From positions 1-60,033 of the forward strand of contig DIVF01000026.1 of the NCBI GenBank assembly GCA_002423285.1: 60,033 nucleotides of DNA, in the 5' to 3' direction. The translations under genes were made by a program, and so were the position numbers. This document shows, piece by piece, positions 15,634 through 24,662 of this stretch. The notes under the pieces are model-generated. The model saw nothing but the letters and a program-made list of their open reading frames with translations, did no database searches and was not told the DNA's origin. Numbering within the stretch: the stretch's first letter is position 1; every line of letters begins with the position of its first letter. Source of the DNA: Micavibrio sp. UBA6139 (lineage in GTDB: Bacteria > Pseudomonadota > Alphaproteobacteria > Micavibrionales > Micavibrionaceae).

Positions 15634-17322
15634 TTACGGCACCAAGCAGACGCTTTGCTTGCGTCCGCGGCTGTCATATTTGCCTTCGCCCTCGAAATTG
15701 ATGGTCTTGCCCTTTTGCGTGGAGACCAGCTTGTAATTGGTATTGTTGTCCAGCATATGTTGGTGCAGCATCGCCATGTTGCCAGCCAAGGGTGAATCAA
15801 GATCCTCCGGCATTACAAAATCATAACGCTGCGCCAGCAGGCTGTCGAAAATGCCTGATTTATGGCTGGTTTCTTTCTGGTCCATCTTCACGAAGGACAA
15901 CGGAATAATGGTGCGTCTGTTGCATGCATCATAGGCGCATTGCATGCGATCGGTCTGAATGATTTTTTTCATGAATTTTTGCTGGGACACGGCATCATTG
16001 ATCAGCCGTGCCATCTCGGATAGCAAGCCATTCATCGTGTCGCGTGTGACTTCATCGCGCTGTTCATCGGCGATTTTTTCCATTGCGCTCATCATGCATT
16101 GGCGGGTTGTTTGCGTGCAGTTGGGAAAGCCTTCAATCTCATGGCTCTGGGGGTTTAAAAAGATATCCTGCAGGGCCTTAAAGCGGGCCTTGTCGTTGCT
16201 GATTTGCTGAACCAGTGCGAAGGCCAGCGGGCTTGGTTTTTCCTGTAAAATACGCACCTCTGGCAGGGATTTCACCCACCAGGCGGGCGGTGCCTTTGCC
16301 TCCGCTAGGGTTGAGCTTTCCGGGTCCTTTTGCAAGGTGCCCATATAGGAAACAACATCCATCATCTTTTCGGAATCCTGCGCCAGATAATAGCTTTCAT
16401 AAATTGGCAGGGCGACGCTGATTGCTTTTTGCTGGATGACTTGCTTGTCGCTCATGGTTTTCAGGATTTGCAGGGCGGCATCGTTTTGCTGGAATACCTC
16501 CAAAACACCGGCCCGCAAAATGGGGCTGGCTGTCGTGCTGTTATCGGCAATCACGTTGTTCAAAAACGCCGCTTCGCGCTCTCCTTTTGCCGTTGCATTG
16601 GGCGGCAAACAGGCGCGGAAAGAATTTAAGGCCGGGGCTTCCAGATTAAAGCGGACATTATCGGCTGTTTTGGCAATCTTTTGATTAAGGGTGGTATAGG
16701 CCGCCGTGTAATCCCCGCTGCGCACCAGCGCATCGATCTTATATTGATCCAGATTATGCCGCTTCTTCGCGCATTGTTCCATTTGCAACACTTGATCCAG
16801 TGCGGCGAAATTGCGTTTGGCTGCGAAACTGCGAATGGCGAATTCGCAATAATTTTCCTGCAGCCACGTTTCATTGATGTATTCGCCTGATACGTCCTGT
16901 GTTTCCGGGTCGTGCAGTTTATCGGCCCACGGAACGGAATCCATCCATGCTTTATCTTTTGCTGCGTTTTGGATCATGGCGGTCACACCAGCCAGATCAT
17001 TCTTGTCTGCCAGCATCAGGATTCTATCAAAATAGGGGCGGCTTAAAATGCGACGGTCACGCACAAATTTAATTTTATATAAATGCTCTTCACCCTTGGC
17101 GATATTGCCTTCAGCAAAGAAATACCGCGCCAGAATCAAATGTGCCTTCACCGGAATCCACGGCTCAATCGCGGACTTGCTGCTATCGGCGAAATCGAGA
17201 TCAGTTTCAATGGCGGTGATGATATCGGGCTGTTGTTCTTGCGCATCGCTGATGGGGGTTTGCGCGCTGATCACAACAAGGAATGCCGCAATGAAAAGGA
17301 AATGTTTCTGTATGCTCATCAT
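15634..17322 (-). CDS. Secreted hypothetical protein, helical-repeat-like
   Basis: 562 residues. A signal peptide is clear at the N-terminus (KHFLFIAAFLVVISAQTPISDAQ). The mature protein is mostly helical, with stretches that look like TPR/Sel1-type helical hairpins (IPVKAHLILARYFFAEGNIAKGEEHLYK; KIDALVRSGDYTAAYTTLNQ). It holds about ten cysteines, several in close pairs (CTQTTRQC, CAYDAC), suggesting disulfides in the periplasm. No enzyme motif recognised. Two ATG codons in tandem (and a TTG) compete as start. It stands alone and is divergent from the prkA region. Confidence 0.7.
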   Translation of the reverse strand: MMSIQKHFLFIAAFLVVISAQTPISDAQEQQPDIITAIETDLDFADSSKSAIEPWIPVKAHLILARYFFAEGNIAKGEEHLYKIKFVRDRRILSRPYFDRILMLADKNDLAGVTAMIQNAAKDKAWMDSVPWADKLHDPETQDVSGEYINETWLQENYCEFAIRSFAAKRNFAALDQVLQMEQCAKKRHNLDQYKIDALVRSGDYTAAYTTLNQKIAKTADNVRFNLEAPALNSFRACLPPNATAKGEREAAFLNNVIADNSTTASPILRAGVLEVFQQNDAALQILKTMSDKQVIQQKAISVALPIYESYYLAQDSEKMMDVVSYMGTLQKDPESSTLAEAKAPPAWWVKSLPEVRILQEKPSPLAFALVQQISNDKARFKALQDIFLNPQSHEIEGFPNCTQTTRQCMMSAMEKIADEQRDEVTRDTMNGLLSEMARLINDAVSQQKFMKKIIQTDRMQCAYDACNRRTIIPLSFVKMDQKETSHKSGIFDSLLAQRYDFVMPEDLDSPLAGNMAMLHQHMLDNNTNYKLVSTQKGKTINFEGEGKYDSRGRKQSVCLVP

Positions 17323-17435
17323 CAAACTCTACCGCTCGAATGGGTCGGGTGAATCGTGGTGTAGCAATCATACAGCAAGATTGCGGTTGGTGCGGCGTGC
17401 AAAACGGCGCAAATCTATTTACATATCGCAACCGA
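17323..17435. other. Non-coding stretch, nothing clear
   Basis: The first part of the 405-nt gap between the secreted hypothetical (minus strand) and prkA (plus strand). I see no reading frame, repeat or strong promoter box here. It must contain the promoter of the minus-strand gene, but no convincing boxes are visible. Confidence 0.5.
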
Positions 17436-17463
17436 TTGCGGCGAGTGCGCACAGAGTTATATT
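17436..17463 (+). promoter_or_regulatory. Possible promoter of a small RNA or prkA leader
   Basis: TTGCGG (17436-17441) and TATATT (17458-17463, five of six matches to the -10 consensus) with 16 bp between them. Predicted start near 17470, about 95 nt before a T9 terminator-like element. Confidence 0.4.
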
Positions 17464-17469
17464 TCCATA

Positions 17470-17566
17470 TTTTTTATCGACAAAAACCCCCGTTTTCGCA
17501 AGGTTGGATTTTCCGAAGTTCGGGATTTTCCCGTCGGCGGAATTCCGCCAATCCAAGTTTTTTTTT
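17470..17566 (+). ncRNA. Candidate small RNA or terminated leader upstream of prkA
   Basis: Not a known family. The 3' half folds strongly: an outer stem TTGGATT/AATCCAA (17504-17510, 17550-17556) encloses a short GGGA/TCCC-type hairpin and a 7-bp perfect hairpin GGCGGAATTCCGCC (17536-17549). This is followed by G and nine T residues (17558-17566). No plus-strand gene lies upstream that would need such a terminator. It is therefore either the end of a small independent RNA or an attenuator in the prkA leader. Inference only. Confidence 0.45.
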
Positions 17567-17632
17567 AGGAAAAGCGCGGTTATAAACAGGTTTGCATGTG
17601 GGGGCGCAGCATATTATGGGATCATTTCTGTG

Positions 17633-17661
17633 TTGACATAGCACACCGTTGTGCCGTAACA
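17633..17661 (+). promoter_or_regulatory. Possible prkA promoter with palindrome in the spacer
   Basis: A perfect -35 TTGACA (17633-17638). The position 17 bp later reads GTAACA, a poor -10. The spacer contains the inverted repeat GCACA/TGTGC (17641-17645 and 17650-17654), which could be an operator. It lies about 70 nt before the prkA start. Confidence 0.4.
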
Positions 17662-17727
17662 CAGATTTCTATCCAAATAATTAATAACCGTATCCGTAAG
17701 CGATACATAGCTGAAATAGGGAATGCC

Positions 17728-19728
17728 ATGTCAAATATGCAAAATAGTGCCTTGTCTGTATTCGATGAATACAAGGAAGAAGTTACAGCTCGCGAAGCTG
17801 AAGTGATGACCCTTCAGGAATACATCCTGCTGTGCAAAAACGACAAGGCTGCATATGCAACCGCTGCTGAGCGCCTGTTGTCTGCTATCGGCGAACCAGA
17901 AGAAGTCGATACCCGCAACGATCCAAAATTGTCCCGCGTGTTCTCCAACCGCAAAATCATGCGCTACCCAGCGTTCGCTGATTTCTTCGACGCTGAAGAA
18001 ACAGTCATGACGGTTGTGAACCACCTGCGCGCTGCTGCTCAGGGTCTGGAAGAAAAGAAACAGGTTCTGTATTTACTCGGCCCAGTCGGCGGCGGTAAAT
18101 CTTCCGTTGCTGAGCGTCTGAAAGAACTGATGGAAGTTAACCCAATCTATGTTCTTCAGTACAAAGGCGAGAATGGCGTTGAGATCTCCCCGATCAAGGA
18201 AAGCCCATTGGCGCTGGTCCGTGAAGTGTTCAAGGCCCGTAAAAAAGAAGAACAACTGACAACCGAATTCGGCATCGAATCCCGCCGTTTGAAGGTGCCA
18301 TTGTCCCCATGGGCACTGAAGCGTCTGGAAGAGTCAAAAGGCGATCTGAGCAAATTCAGCGTTGTCAAAATGTACCCATCCATTTCCAAACAAATCGCGA
18401 TTTCCAAAACGGAACCAGGCGACGAAAACAACCAGGATATTTCCGCATTGGTTGGTAAAGTTGACATCCGTAAATTGGAAGAATTTCCGCAAGACGACAC
18501 TGATGCATACGGCTACTCCGGTGGTCTGTGCCAGGCGAACCAAGGTCTGATGGAATTCGTTGAGATGTTCAAGGCTCCGATCAAGGTTTTGCACCCGCTG
18601 CTGACCGCGACACAGGAAGGTAACTTCAAAGGGACTGAATCCATCGGGAACATTCCATTTGATGGCCTGATCCTTGCGCACTCGAACGAAAGCGAATGGA
18701 ACACATTCAAAAACAACAAGAACAACGAAGCGTTCTTGGACCGTGTGAACATCGTAAAAGTTCCTTACTCCCTGCGCGTCACGGAAGAAGAGAAAATTTA
18801 CGAAAAAATGCTGAACAGCAGCTCCTTGAAGGATGCTCCACGTGCCCCCGGTACATTGAAAATGGCGGCTGAATGGTCAGTTCTGACCCGTTTGGTTCAG
18901 CCAGAAGACAACACCAGCCTGGTCAGCAAAATGCGCGTTTATGACGGTGTGGATATGTCCGAAGCTGATCCTAAATCGCACACATTGAAAGCGTATCACG
19001 ATGAAGCACAAGACAAAGAAGAAGGCATGTCCGGGTCATCCACTCGTTTCATGTTCAAAACCTTGTCCCGCGTCTTCAACCTGACAGCTGGCCATTCGAA
19101 TGGCGAGATTGCAGCGGATCCGCTGAAACTGATGCACGTTCTGGAACAGCGTATTATTGATGAGCAATTGCCAAAACCAGTTGAAGAGAAATATCTGGGC
19201 TTCATCAATGAGCACATGCGCAAGAGCTACTTCCAGTTCCTGGGCGGCGAGATCAAGGATGCGTTCATGGAAAACTCCAAGGAGTTCGGCCAGCACGTGT
19301 TTGACCGCTATGTTCTGCACGCTGATATGTGGATCCAAGGTTCTGATTACCTCGATCCGGATACAGGCATCCGTTACGACAAAGCGGCCTTGGAAGCTGA
19401 ATTGGCGAAACTGGAAAAGCCAGCCGGCATTGTAAACGGCAAGGATTTCCGTAATGAAGTTGTTAACTTCGTTCTGCGGGCCCGTGCTAAAAACAACGGT
19501 GCGAACCCAGACTGGACCTCGTATGAGAAATTCAAGACCGTTATTCAGAAAACCCTGAATACAAACTTGAAAGATCTCCTGCCAGTGATCTCGTTCGGTA
19601 AGCAAAAGAACAGCGAAGACGAAAAACGCCACAACGATTTCGTTCAGGGCATGGTTCGTCGCGGTTATACCGAGAAACAAGTTCGTACCTTGTCTGAGTG
19701 GTACGACAAGATGGCTCCAAAAATGTAA
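17728..19728 (+). CDS. prkA: PrkA family serine protein kinase/AAA+ protein
   Basis: 666 residues, close to E. coli YeaG (644). The start MSNMQNSALSVF is supported by TAGGGA. The N-terminal AAA+ domain has the P-loop GPVGGGKSS at 118-126 and the typical LLGPVGGGKSSVAERLK context. The region RKIMRYPAFADFFDAEETV and the C-terminal kinase-like PrkA domain with long charged helices are characteristic. PrkA acts with YeaH and SpoVR in sustained nutrient/nitrogen stress and stationary phase (established for enterobacteria). Codon use is biased (proline mostly CCA), unlike most neighbours, which suggests high expression. Confidence 0.95.
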   Translation: MSNMQNSALSVFDEYKEEVTAREAEVMTLQEYILLCKNDKAAYATAAERLLSAIGEPEEVDTRNDPKLSRVFSNRKIMRYPAFADFFDAEETVMTVVNHLRAAAQGLEEKKQVLYLLGPVGGGKSSVAERLKELMEVNPIYVLQYKGENGVEISPIKESPLALVREVFKARKKEEQLTTEFGIESRRLKVPLSPWALKRLEESKGDLSKFSVVKMYPSISKQIAISKTEPGDENNQDISALVGKVDIRKLEEFPQDDTDAYGYSGGLCQANQGLMEFVEMFKAPIKVLHPLLTATQEGNFKGTESIGNIPFDGLILAHSNESEWNTFKNNKNNEAFLDRVNIVKVPYSLRVTEEEKIYEKMLNSSSLKDAPRAPGTLKMAAEWSVLTRLVQPEDNTSLVSKMRVYDGVDMSEADPKSHTLKAYHDEAQDKEEGMSGSSTRFMFKTLSRVFNLTAGHSNGEIAADPLKLMHVLEQRIIDEQLPKPVEEKYLGFINEHMRKSYFQFLGGEIKDAFMENSKEFGQHVFDRYVLHADMWIQGSDYLDPDTGIRYDKAALEAELAKLEKPAGIVNGKDFRNEVVNFVLRARAKNNGANPDWTSYEKFKTVIQKTLNTNLKDLLPVISFGKQKNSEDEKRHNDFVQGMVRRGYTEKQVRTLSEWYDKMAPKM

Positions 19729-19750
19729 TTTGGGTGCGTCTTTAAATATT

Positions 19751-19792
19751 CAGACTGCTCGCCACCCTTCCGGCGGCGGGCAGTCTGTCTTT
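19751..19792 (+). terminator. Hairpin between prkA and yeaH (weak terminator or mRNA end)
   Basis: A long stem CAGACTGC-CGCC / GGCG-GCAGTCTG (19751-19787 with one bulge) starts 22 nt after prkA. Only TCTTT follows, so it may be a weak terminator or a 3' stabiliser that sets different levels of prkA and yeaH. Confidence 0.6.
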
Positions 19793-19911
19793 AAAGGGCA
19801 AAGGTAGAAATATTGGCGCAGGCACAAGGATTTGTTGCTTAACCCCGATAATTTGCTTACCTTCATAGACGTTCAAAAAATAAAAAGATTATCTGTAAGG
19901 GGAGGTCATTT

Positions 19912-21345
19912 ATGACCGTAGTTAATGATACGCGTCGTGATTCAACCGTCGATAACACGGGCAGCCGTCGTAAGTTCATGGATCGCTATCGCGGACAAAT
20001 CCGCAAGGCGGTAGAGCGCGCAATCGAAAATACCGACATTGAAAACATCGGGTCCGAAGGGATCGATGTGGTCATTCCAAAACGCGACATCAGCGAACCA
20101 TCCATTCACCATGGCAAGGGCGGCGTGACTGATCGCGTTCTTCCTGGGAACAAAGAATATTATGCCGGTGATCGTCTCGGTCGTCCAAAGGGCGGCGGTG
20201 GCGGCGGTAACGGCTCAGGCGCTGGCCAAGATGGCGGCGGTGAAGATGATTTCATCTATCAAATGTCCGCAGAAGAAGTTGAAAACTTCATCTTCCAGGA
20301 TCTTGAACTGCCGAACATGACAAAGCGTGCTGTAACTGAATCAAAGCAGACAAAGCCAAAACGCTCTGGCCATTCATCCAGTGGTACAGAACAGGACCGT
20401 GATTTTGTTCGTTCCAAAAAAGAAAAGCTGAAGCGCATGGTCGCCAGCATTGGGCCGATGAACGAAAAAATCCTCGTTTTGCTCCAGGAAAAACGCGATA
20501 TTTTGGCAAACGCAACGGGTCCGTCTATGCCGGAACCAAAGAAGGGCTGGGTTCCGCGCAAGATTCAAATCCGCAACCTGATGGCATCGATCGAAATATT
20601 GATGGATCAGAACTGGGGCCTGTTGAATGATGCGTCCAAGGCACGTCTTGATGCGCTTGATGATGAAATCGAAGCAATCGAAAAACGCAAAACATTGGTT
20701 CCGGTTTTCAACGAAACCACGGATAGCCGTTATCGTAACCGCGTTCAAAAACCAGTGCCGATTTCAAAGGCTGTCATGTTCTGCGTGATGGACGTTTCTG
20801 GTTCGATGGATCAGGAAACAAAAAACAACGCAAAATTATTCTACAGTCTGTTGTACCGCTTCTTGAAGCGTCACTACGAAAAAACCGAAGTCGTCTTTAT
20901 TCGTCACCATACCGAAGCCGATGAAGTCGATGAGCAAACATTCTTCTATGACCGCACCACCGGTGGGACGATCGTTTCTACGGCGCTGGAGAAAATGAAA
21001 GAAGTGATGCAGGAGCGTTATCCTGAAGCCGAATGGAACATCTATGGTGCGCAAGCGTCCGATGGCGATAACTGGGACAGCGATAATCCGAAATGCGATA
21101 AATTGCTGCGTGAAATTCTGCCAAAGGTTCAAGGTTATTTCTACACGGAAATCACCAAGGGCCCATCGCAGAGCCTGTGGAGGACTTATGAGAAGCTGGC
21201 CGCACAATTCCAGGATCGTTTCTGGATGGCCAACATCAAGGAACGCCGTCAAGTTGCAACCGTCTTCCGCGAATTCTTTAAGAAGCGTGTCGGCGAAACA
21301 ACGGCACCGTCCAGTCTGGCCTACACACCATCGGGTCCGAACTAA
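19912..21345 (+). CDS. yeaH: YeaH/DUF444 family protein, von Willebrand A-like
   Basis: 477 residues. The C-terminal half is a VWA-like domain with the metal-site motif DVSGSMD at 294-300 (VMFCVMDVSGSM) and a TGGTIVSTAL threonine motif. The N-terminal half has DRYRGQIRKAVERAI and a Gly-rich linker GGGGGGNGSGAGQDGGG. This is the conserved partner of PrkA (E. coli yeaG-yeaH). A strong ribosome site GGGGAGG precedes the ATG. It is 183 nt from prkA and 44 nt from spoVR, all on one strand. Confidence 0.95.
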   Translation: MTVVNDTRRDSTVDNTGSRRKFMDRYRGQIRKAVERAIENTDIENIGSEGIDVVIPKRDISEPSIHHGKGGVTDRVLPGNKEYYAGDRLGRPKGGGGGGNGSGAGQDGGGEDDFIYQMSAEEVENFIFQDLELPNMTKRAVTESKQTKPKRSGHSSSGTEQDRDFVRSKKEKLKRMVASIGPMNEKILVLLQEKRDILANATGPSMPEPKKGWVPRKIQIRNLMASIEILMDQNWGLLNDASKARLDALDDEIEAIEKRKTLVPVFNETTDSRYRNRVQKPVPISKAVMFCVMDVSGSMDQETKNNAKLFYSLLYRFLKRHYEKTEVVFIRHHTEADEVDEQTFFYDRTTGGTIVSTALEKMKEVMQERYPEAEWNIYGAQASDGDNWDSDNPKCDKLLREILPKVQGYFYTEITKGPSQSLWRTYEKLAAQFQDRFWMANIKERRQVATVFREFFKKRVGETTAPSSLAYTPSGPN

Positions 21346-21389
21346 TTAAAATTTGCGTATTTGTTGAAAGTGCATAAGGAAAAAGCGCT

Positions 21390-23069
21390 ATGACAGAAAA
21401 TAACAGGGACTATAAACAAGAACTCGAAGATTTGTTCTCATGCTATGTGCATGGGCGCAACACGCTGATCAATGTGAAACATTGGAGCGAGGACGTCGAG
21501 ATCAAGCCGGAATTTGCACATCGTAAAGATCTGCCAACGTCGTTTCTTGCGTTGCAGGACGAGGCTTGCCGCATCATTGCGCATAACAAGTACGGTCTGG
21601 ACACCTATGACAACATCATCCAGATCATCAGCGCCGAACAAATGCGCGACGCCTATGCCAAAAACGGCATGCCGGTCAGCTATGATCACTGGTCCTTTGG
21701 TAAGAACCTGATTCAAATGGATCAGGCCTATAGCAAGGGTCAAATGGGTCTGGCCTATGAAATTGTCATTAACACTAACCCGTCAATCGCGTACTGCATG
21801 GAAACAAACTCCAAAACCATGCAAATGCTGGTGACGGCGCATGCCAGCTATGGCCACAATTCGTTCTTCAAGGGGAACCATCTGTTCCGCCAGTTTACAG
21901 AGGCCGATAACATTATCGAAGATCTGAAACGCTTGAAGCGTAGCGTTGAGGTTTGCGAACAAAAATTTGGCGAAGATGAAACATCGCATTTGATCGATGC
22001 TTGCCACGCTTTGCAATATCACAGCGTCAACCGCTACACCCGCCCGAAACGCCGCACACCGGAAGAAGATGCCGCTTTGCGCACCAAGGTGCGTGAAGAA
22101 GATCGTTTGGCCTATGATGATTTCATGAGCCGCACGACAGGTTCGTTCAACAAGGCGGCTGTGGGCGCAAACGATAATGCACCGCCTTCGGTGATTAAGT
22201 TTGACGAAGAAAACCTGCTCGGCTTTATCGCTGCCTATGCACCGCATATGGAAGAAGAAAAACGTGAAGTGATCCGCAATTTCTGCGTCAAGACACAGTA
22301 TTTCTATCCGCAAATGCAAACACAGCTGATGAACGAAGGCTGGGCCAGCTTCTGGCACCACACGATTCTAACGGATCTGTATGATGAAGACATCATCAGT
22401 GAAGGCATGATGCTCGAAGTTCTGACCTCGCATTCCGGTGTTATTTTCCAGCCAGAATTCGATAGCCCATATTTCAGCGGCAGCATGAATCCTTATGCGC
22501 TGGGTATCGCCATGTATCAGGATATCAAACGCATTTGCCTTGAACCGACAGACGAAGATCGCAAATGGTTCCCGCACTTTGCCGGGAATCCAGACTGGGT
22601 TTCTGTCTTGAAGGGCGCAATGGAAGATTACAAGGATGAATCCTTCGTCGCACAATTCCTGTCACCAAAAGTGATGCGTGATTTCCGTCTGTTTGCCTAT
22701 CACGATGACGATTGGGAGTCGGAAATCGAAATCAGCGCAATTCACAATGACACCGGTTATGAAGAAGTCCGCCGCGTTCTGGCGAGTTCCTATGATCTGG
22801 GCACAAAAATGCCAAACCTGCGCGTGGCCGGTTACGATTATCGTGGCGATCGCAGCTTGATCATGGAACATCAGGTTTACAACCGTAAGCCATTAGATGA
22901 ACGCGACATGCCAGAAGTGCTGAAGCATATCCATTATCTGTGGAAGCATCCGGTTATTCTCAATGACATTGATCCGGAAACCGGGGAAATTGAAGACACC
23001 TTGGTTTGCCCGCCAAAGCCTGTCCTGCAGACACAGCATCTCGGCCCATCGGCACGCCGCAATCCGTAA
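21390..23069 (+). CDS. SpoVR family protein
   Basis: 559 residues, longer than E. coli YcgB (510). Core motifs: YGLDTYDNIIQIISAEQMRDAYA, MPVSYDHWSFGK, GLAYEIVINTNPSIAYCMETN, MLVTAHASYGHNSFFKGN, FYPQMQTQLMNEGWASFWHHTI and NPYALGIAMYQDI. SpoVR proteins are functionally tied to PrkA and YeaH; the biochemical role is not settled. An insertion at about residues 235-265 with low-complexity sequence (SRTTGSFNKAAVGANDNAPP) accounts for part of the extra length. Third gene of the cluster, ending at a strong terminator. Confidence 0.95.
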   Translation: MTENNRDYKQELEDLFSCYVHGRNTLINVKHWSEDVEIKPEFAHRKDLPTSFLALQDEACRIIAHNKYGLDTYDNIIQIISAEQMRDAYAKNGMPVSYDHWSFGKNLIQMDQAYSKGQMGLAYEIVINTNPSIAYCMETNSKTMQMLVTAHASYGHNSFFKGNHLFRQFTEADNIIEDLKRLKRSVEVCEQKFGEDETSHLIDACHALQYHSVNRYTRPKRRTPEEDAALRTKVREEDRLAYDDFMSRTTGSFNKAAVGANDNAPPSVIKFDEENLLGFIAAYAPHMEEEKREVIRNFCVKTQYFYPQMQTQLMNEGWASFWHHTILTDLYDEDIISEGMMLEVLTSHSGVIFQPEFDSPYFSGSMNPYALGIAMYQDIKRICLEPTDEDRKWFPHFAGNPDWVSVLKGAMEDYKDESFVAQFLSPKVMRDFRLFAYHDDDWESEIEISAIHNDTGYEEVRRVLASSYDLGTKMPNLRVAGYDYRGDRSLIMEHQVYNRKPLDERDMPEVLKHIHYLWKHPVILNDIDPETGEIEDTLVCPPKPVLQTQHLGPSARRNP

Positions 23070-23089
23070 GACTGGATTGTGATAGAATT

Positions 23090-23126
23090 AAAAAGACCCC
23101 GGATAAATATGTCCGGGGTCTTTTTT
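23090..23126. terminator. Strong bidirectional terminator
   Basis: A 14-bp perfect stem from AAAAAGACCCCGGA (23090-23103) to its complement (23112-23125), with A and T tracts on both sides, between convergent spoVR and the ABC1 kinase gene. Its T tract overlaps the stop codon of the latter. Confidence 0.93.
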
Positions 23127-24562
23127 TATGCTTGCTGGGGAACTGAGAATTTCTTCAGCGTGTCATGCTGCCGTTTTTCAAGCGCAGCCAGATCAAAATC
23201 GGTGATCATTTCATTAAATACGCGGTACCAGTTGATTTCTGCCTTCAAATGCAAGAAGACCGATCCCAAACCTAAGGCGGCGCGGTCCATAAAGACAAAT
23301 TCACTTGGGACGGTAATGCTACCCGATTCACGCAGTTTTTCATGAACCCTTTGTGCTGTTTCGCGGCCATAGACACCCTTGGTCACTTCACCAATCGGGC
23401 GGATACGATCTTCCATCAACGGGCCATAGAGGAACCGCGCCCAGATATTCAGGGTTTCAATCTGTTCCTTATTCAGGTTCTTGAAGCCCCATGTCTCATA
23501 GGCGTGCACGGATCGTTCAATATCGTCATTCATCAGGGAATGATAAAGATCAATCACCCCACCAATGAACCGCGCCGGGAAAACGCGCACGCACCCAAAA
23601 TCAAGAAGGTTCATCTGACCTTGCTTGTTGATGCTGTAATTTCCCGGATGCGGGTCGCCATGAATGACGCCGTAATAATAAAGCGGCACATACCATGCAC
23701 GGAACATGGTGTGGGCGATGTGGTTGCGCTCCTCCAACGGGGAACCCACATAATTCATGATCTTGTCACCGTCCAGCCAGGTGCTGGACAGCAGGCGTTT
23801 GGTGGACAGATTATCAATCACGGTTGGAACGCGGATATGCGTTTCATCCTTTAAAATATGGCCATAAAGTCGTGTGTGGCGGGCTTCCAGATCGTAATCC
23901 AGCTCCTCCATCAAACGGCTGTTCAGTTCCTTATGGATCAGCTTGGTCGAGATTGATTTATCGTATTTTTCGTACAGGGAGAAAATCAGCTTCAACTGGC
24001 CCATATCCGCCTCAATCGCTGACATCATGTCCGGGTATTGCAGTTTACAGGCAATGTCGATGCCATCATGCGTCACGGCGCGGTGCACCTGACCCAAACT
24101 GGCGGCGGCGGCGGCTTCGTGTTCAAAGGATTTAAATTTGCTTTCCCAGTCCGGGCCCAGCTCCGCCTTCATGCGGCGCTTCACAAAGGGCCAGCCCATT
24201 GACGGGGCGTTGGACTGTAATTGTTGCAAGGCTTGCACGTATTCTGGCGGCAGGGCTTCGGGGATGGTTGCCAGAATCTGACCGACCTTCATTAAGGGGC
24301 CTTTGAGACTGCCCAGTGATGCCAGCAATTCCTGTGCGTGCTTATCACGGTCCACGCTCAGGCCCAGATAACGCTCCCCCGCCAGCTTTGTGGCCAGACC
24401 CGCCATCGCCCCGGAAACCCGGACATAACGCGCTGCACGCCCACCGGCGGTGCTGCCTTCGGTGATTTTGGCTGTCACCTTGGGTGCTGGGGCCACGGCG
24501 GGCTTAACCGGCTTGGGGCTTACGGTTTTCTTTGGTTTCTGTTGTTTTGGTTTTTCTGTCAT
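23126..24562 (-). CDS. ABC1/UbiB family atypical kinase
   Basis: 478 residues from MTEKPKQQKPKK. The N-terminal 50 residues are Lys/Pro/Ala-rich and disordered. The ABC1 signature follows: LKGPLMKVGQILA (KxGQ motif), ALPPEYVQALQQLQ, AAAAASLGQVHRA (Ala-rich loop), the Lys in ACKLQYP, EELDYDLEARH, and the catalytic IHGDPHPGNY with LLDFGCVR. Proteins of this family support ubiquinone synthesis as ATPases/kinases. The predicted protein is close to the eukaryotic ADCK3/COQ8 type. The adjacent divergent gene is COQ9, which also acts with ubiquinone, supporting this role. No clear ribosome site. Confidence 0.9.
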   Translation of the reverse strand: MTEKPKQQKPKKTVSPKPVKPAVAPAPKVTAKITEGSTAGGRAARYVRVSGAMAGLATKLAGERYLGLSVDRDKHAQELLASLGSLKGPLMKVGQILATIPEALPPEYVQALQQLQSNAPSMGWPFVKRRMKAELGPDWESKFKSFEHEAAAAASLGQVHRAVTHDGIDIACKLQYPDMMSAIEADMGQLKLIFSLYEKYDKSISTKLIHKELNSRLMEELDYDLEARHTRLYGHILKDETHIRVPTVIDNLSTKRLLSSTWLDGDKIMNYVGSPLEERNHIAHTMFRAWYVPLYYYGVIHGDPHPGNYSINKQGQMNLLDFGCVRVFPARFIGGVIDLYHSLMNDDIERSVHAYETWGFKNLNKEQIETLNIWARFLYGPLMEDRIRPIGEVTKGVYGRETAQRVHEKLRESGSITVPSEFVFMDRAALGLGSVFLHLKAEINWYRVFNEMITDFDLAALEKRQHDTLKKFSVPQQA

Positions 24563-24662
24563 CGTGGTAAGAAAGATGGACGGATTGACGAAAAAGTCCA
24601 GTCTGAAATGACCCGTTTTTATGAAATTATCTCTTATCTTAAATAGGCATGTGGCCAACACC

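Noticed and set aside
17596..17727. Sigma-54 promoter upstream of prkA, and a longer PrkA N-terminus
   Set aside because: I looked for a TGGCAC-N5-TTGC type site, since related clusters can be nitrogen-controlled, and found none; the extended frame runs over the TTGACA box and has no similarity to PrkA.
19036..19680. A 214-codon open frame antisense to prkA
   Set aside because: Results from the strong codon bias of prkA; no start signal or recognisable protein.
22165..22190. ANDN sequence inside the SpoVR protein as a tmRNA-tag mimic for SspB
   Set aside because: It lies inside a low-complexity loop of a long protein and four residues are too few to support an adaptor-binding claim.
21783..22361. 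A 192-codon open frame antisense to spoVR
   Set aside because: Shadow of a conserved gene with biased codons.
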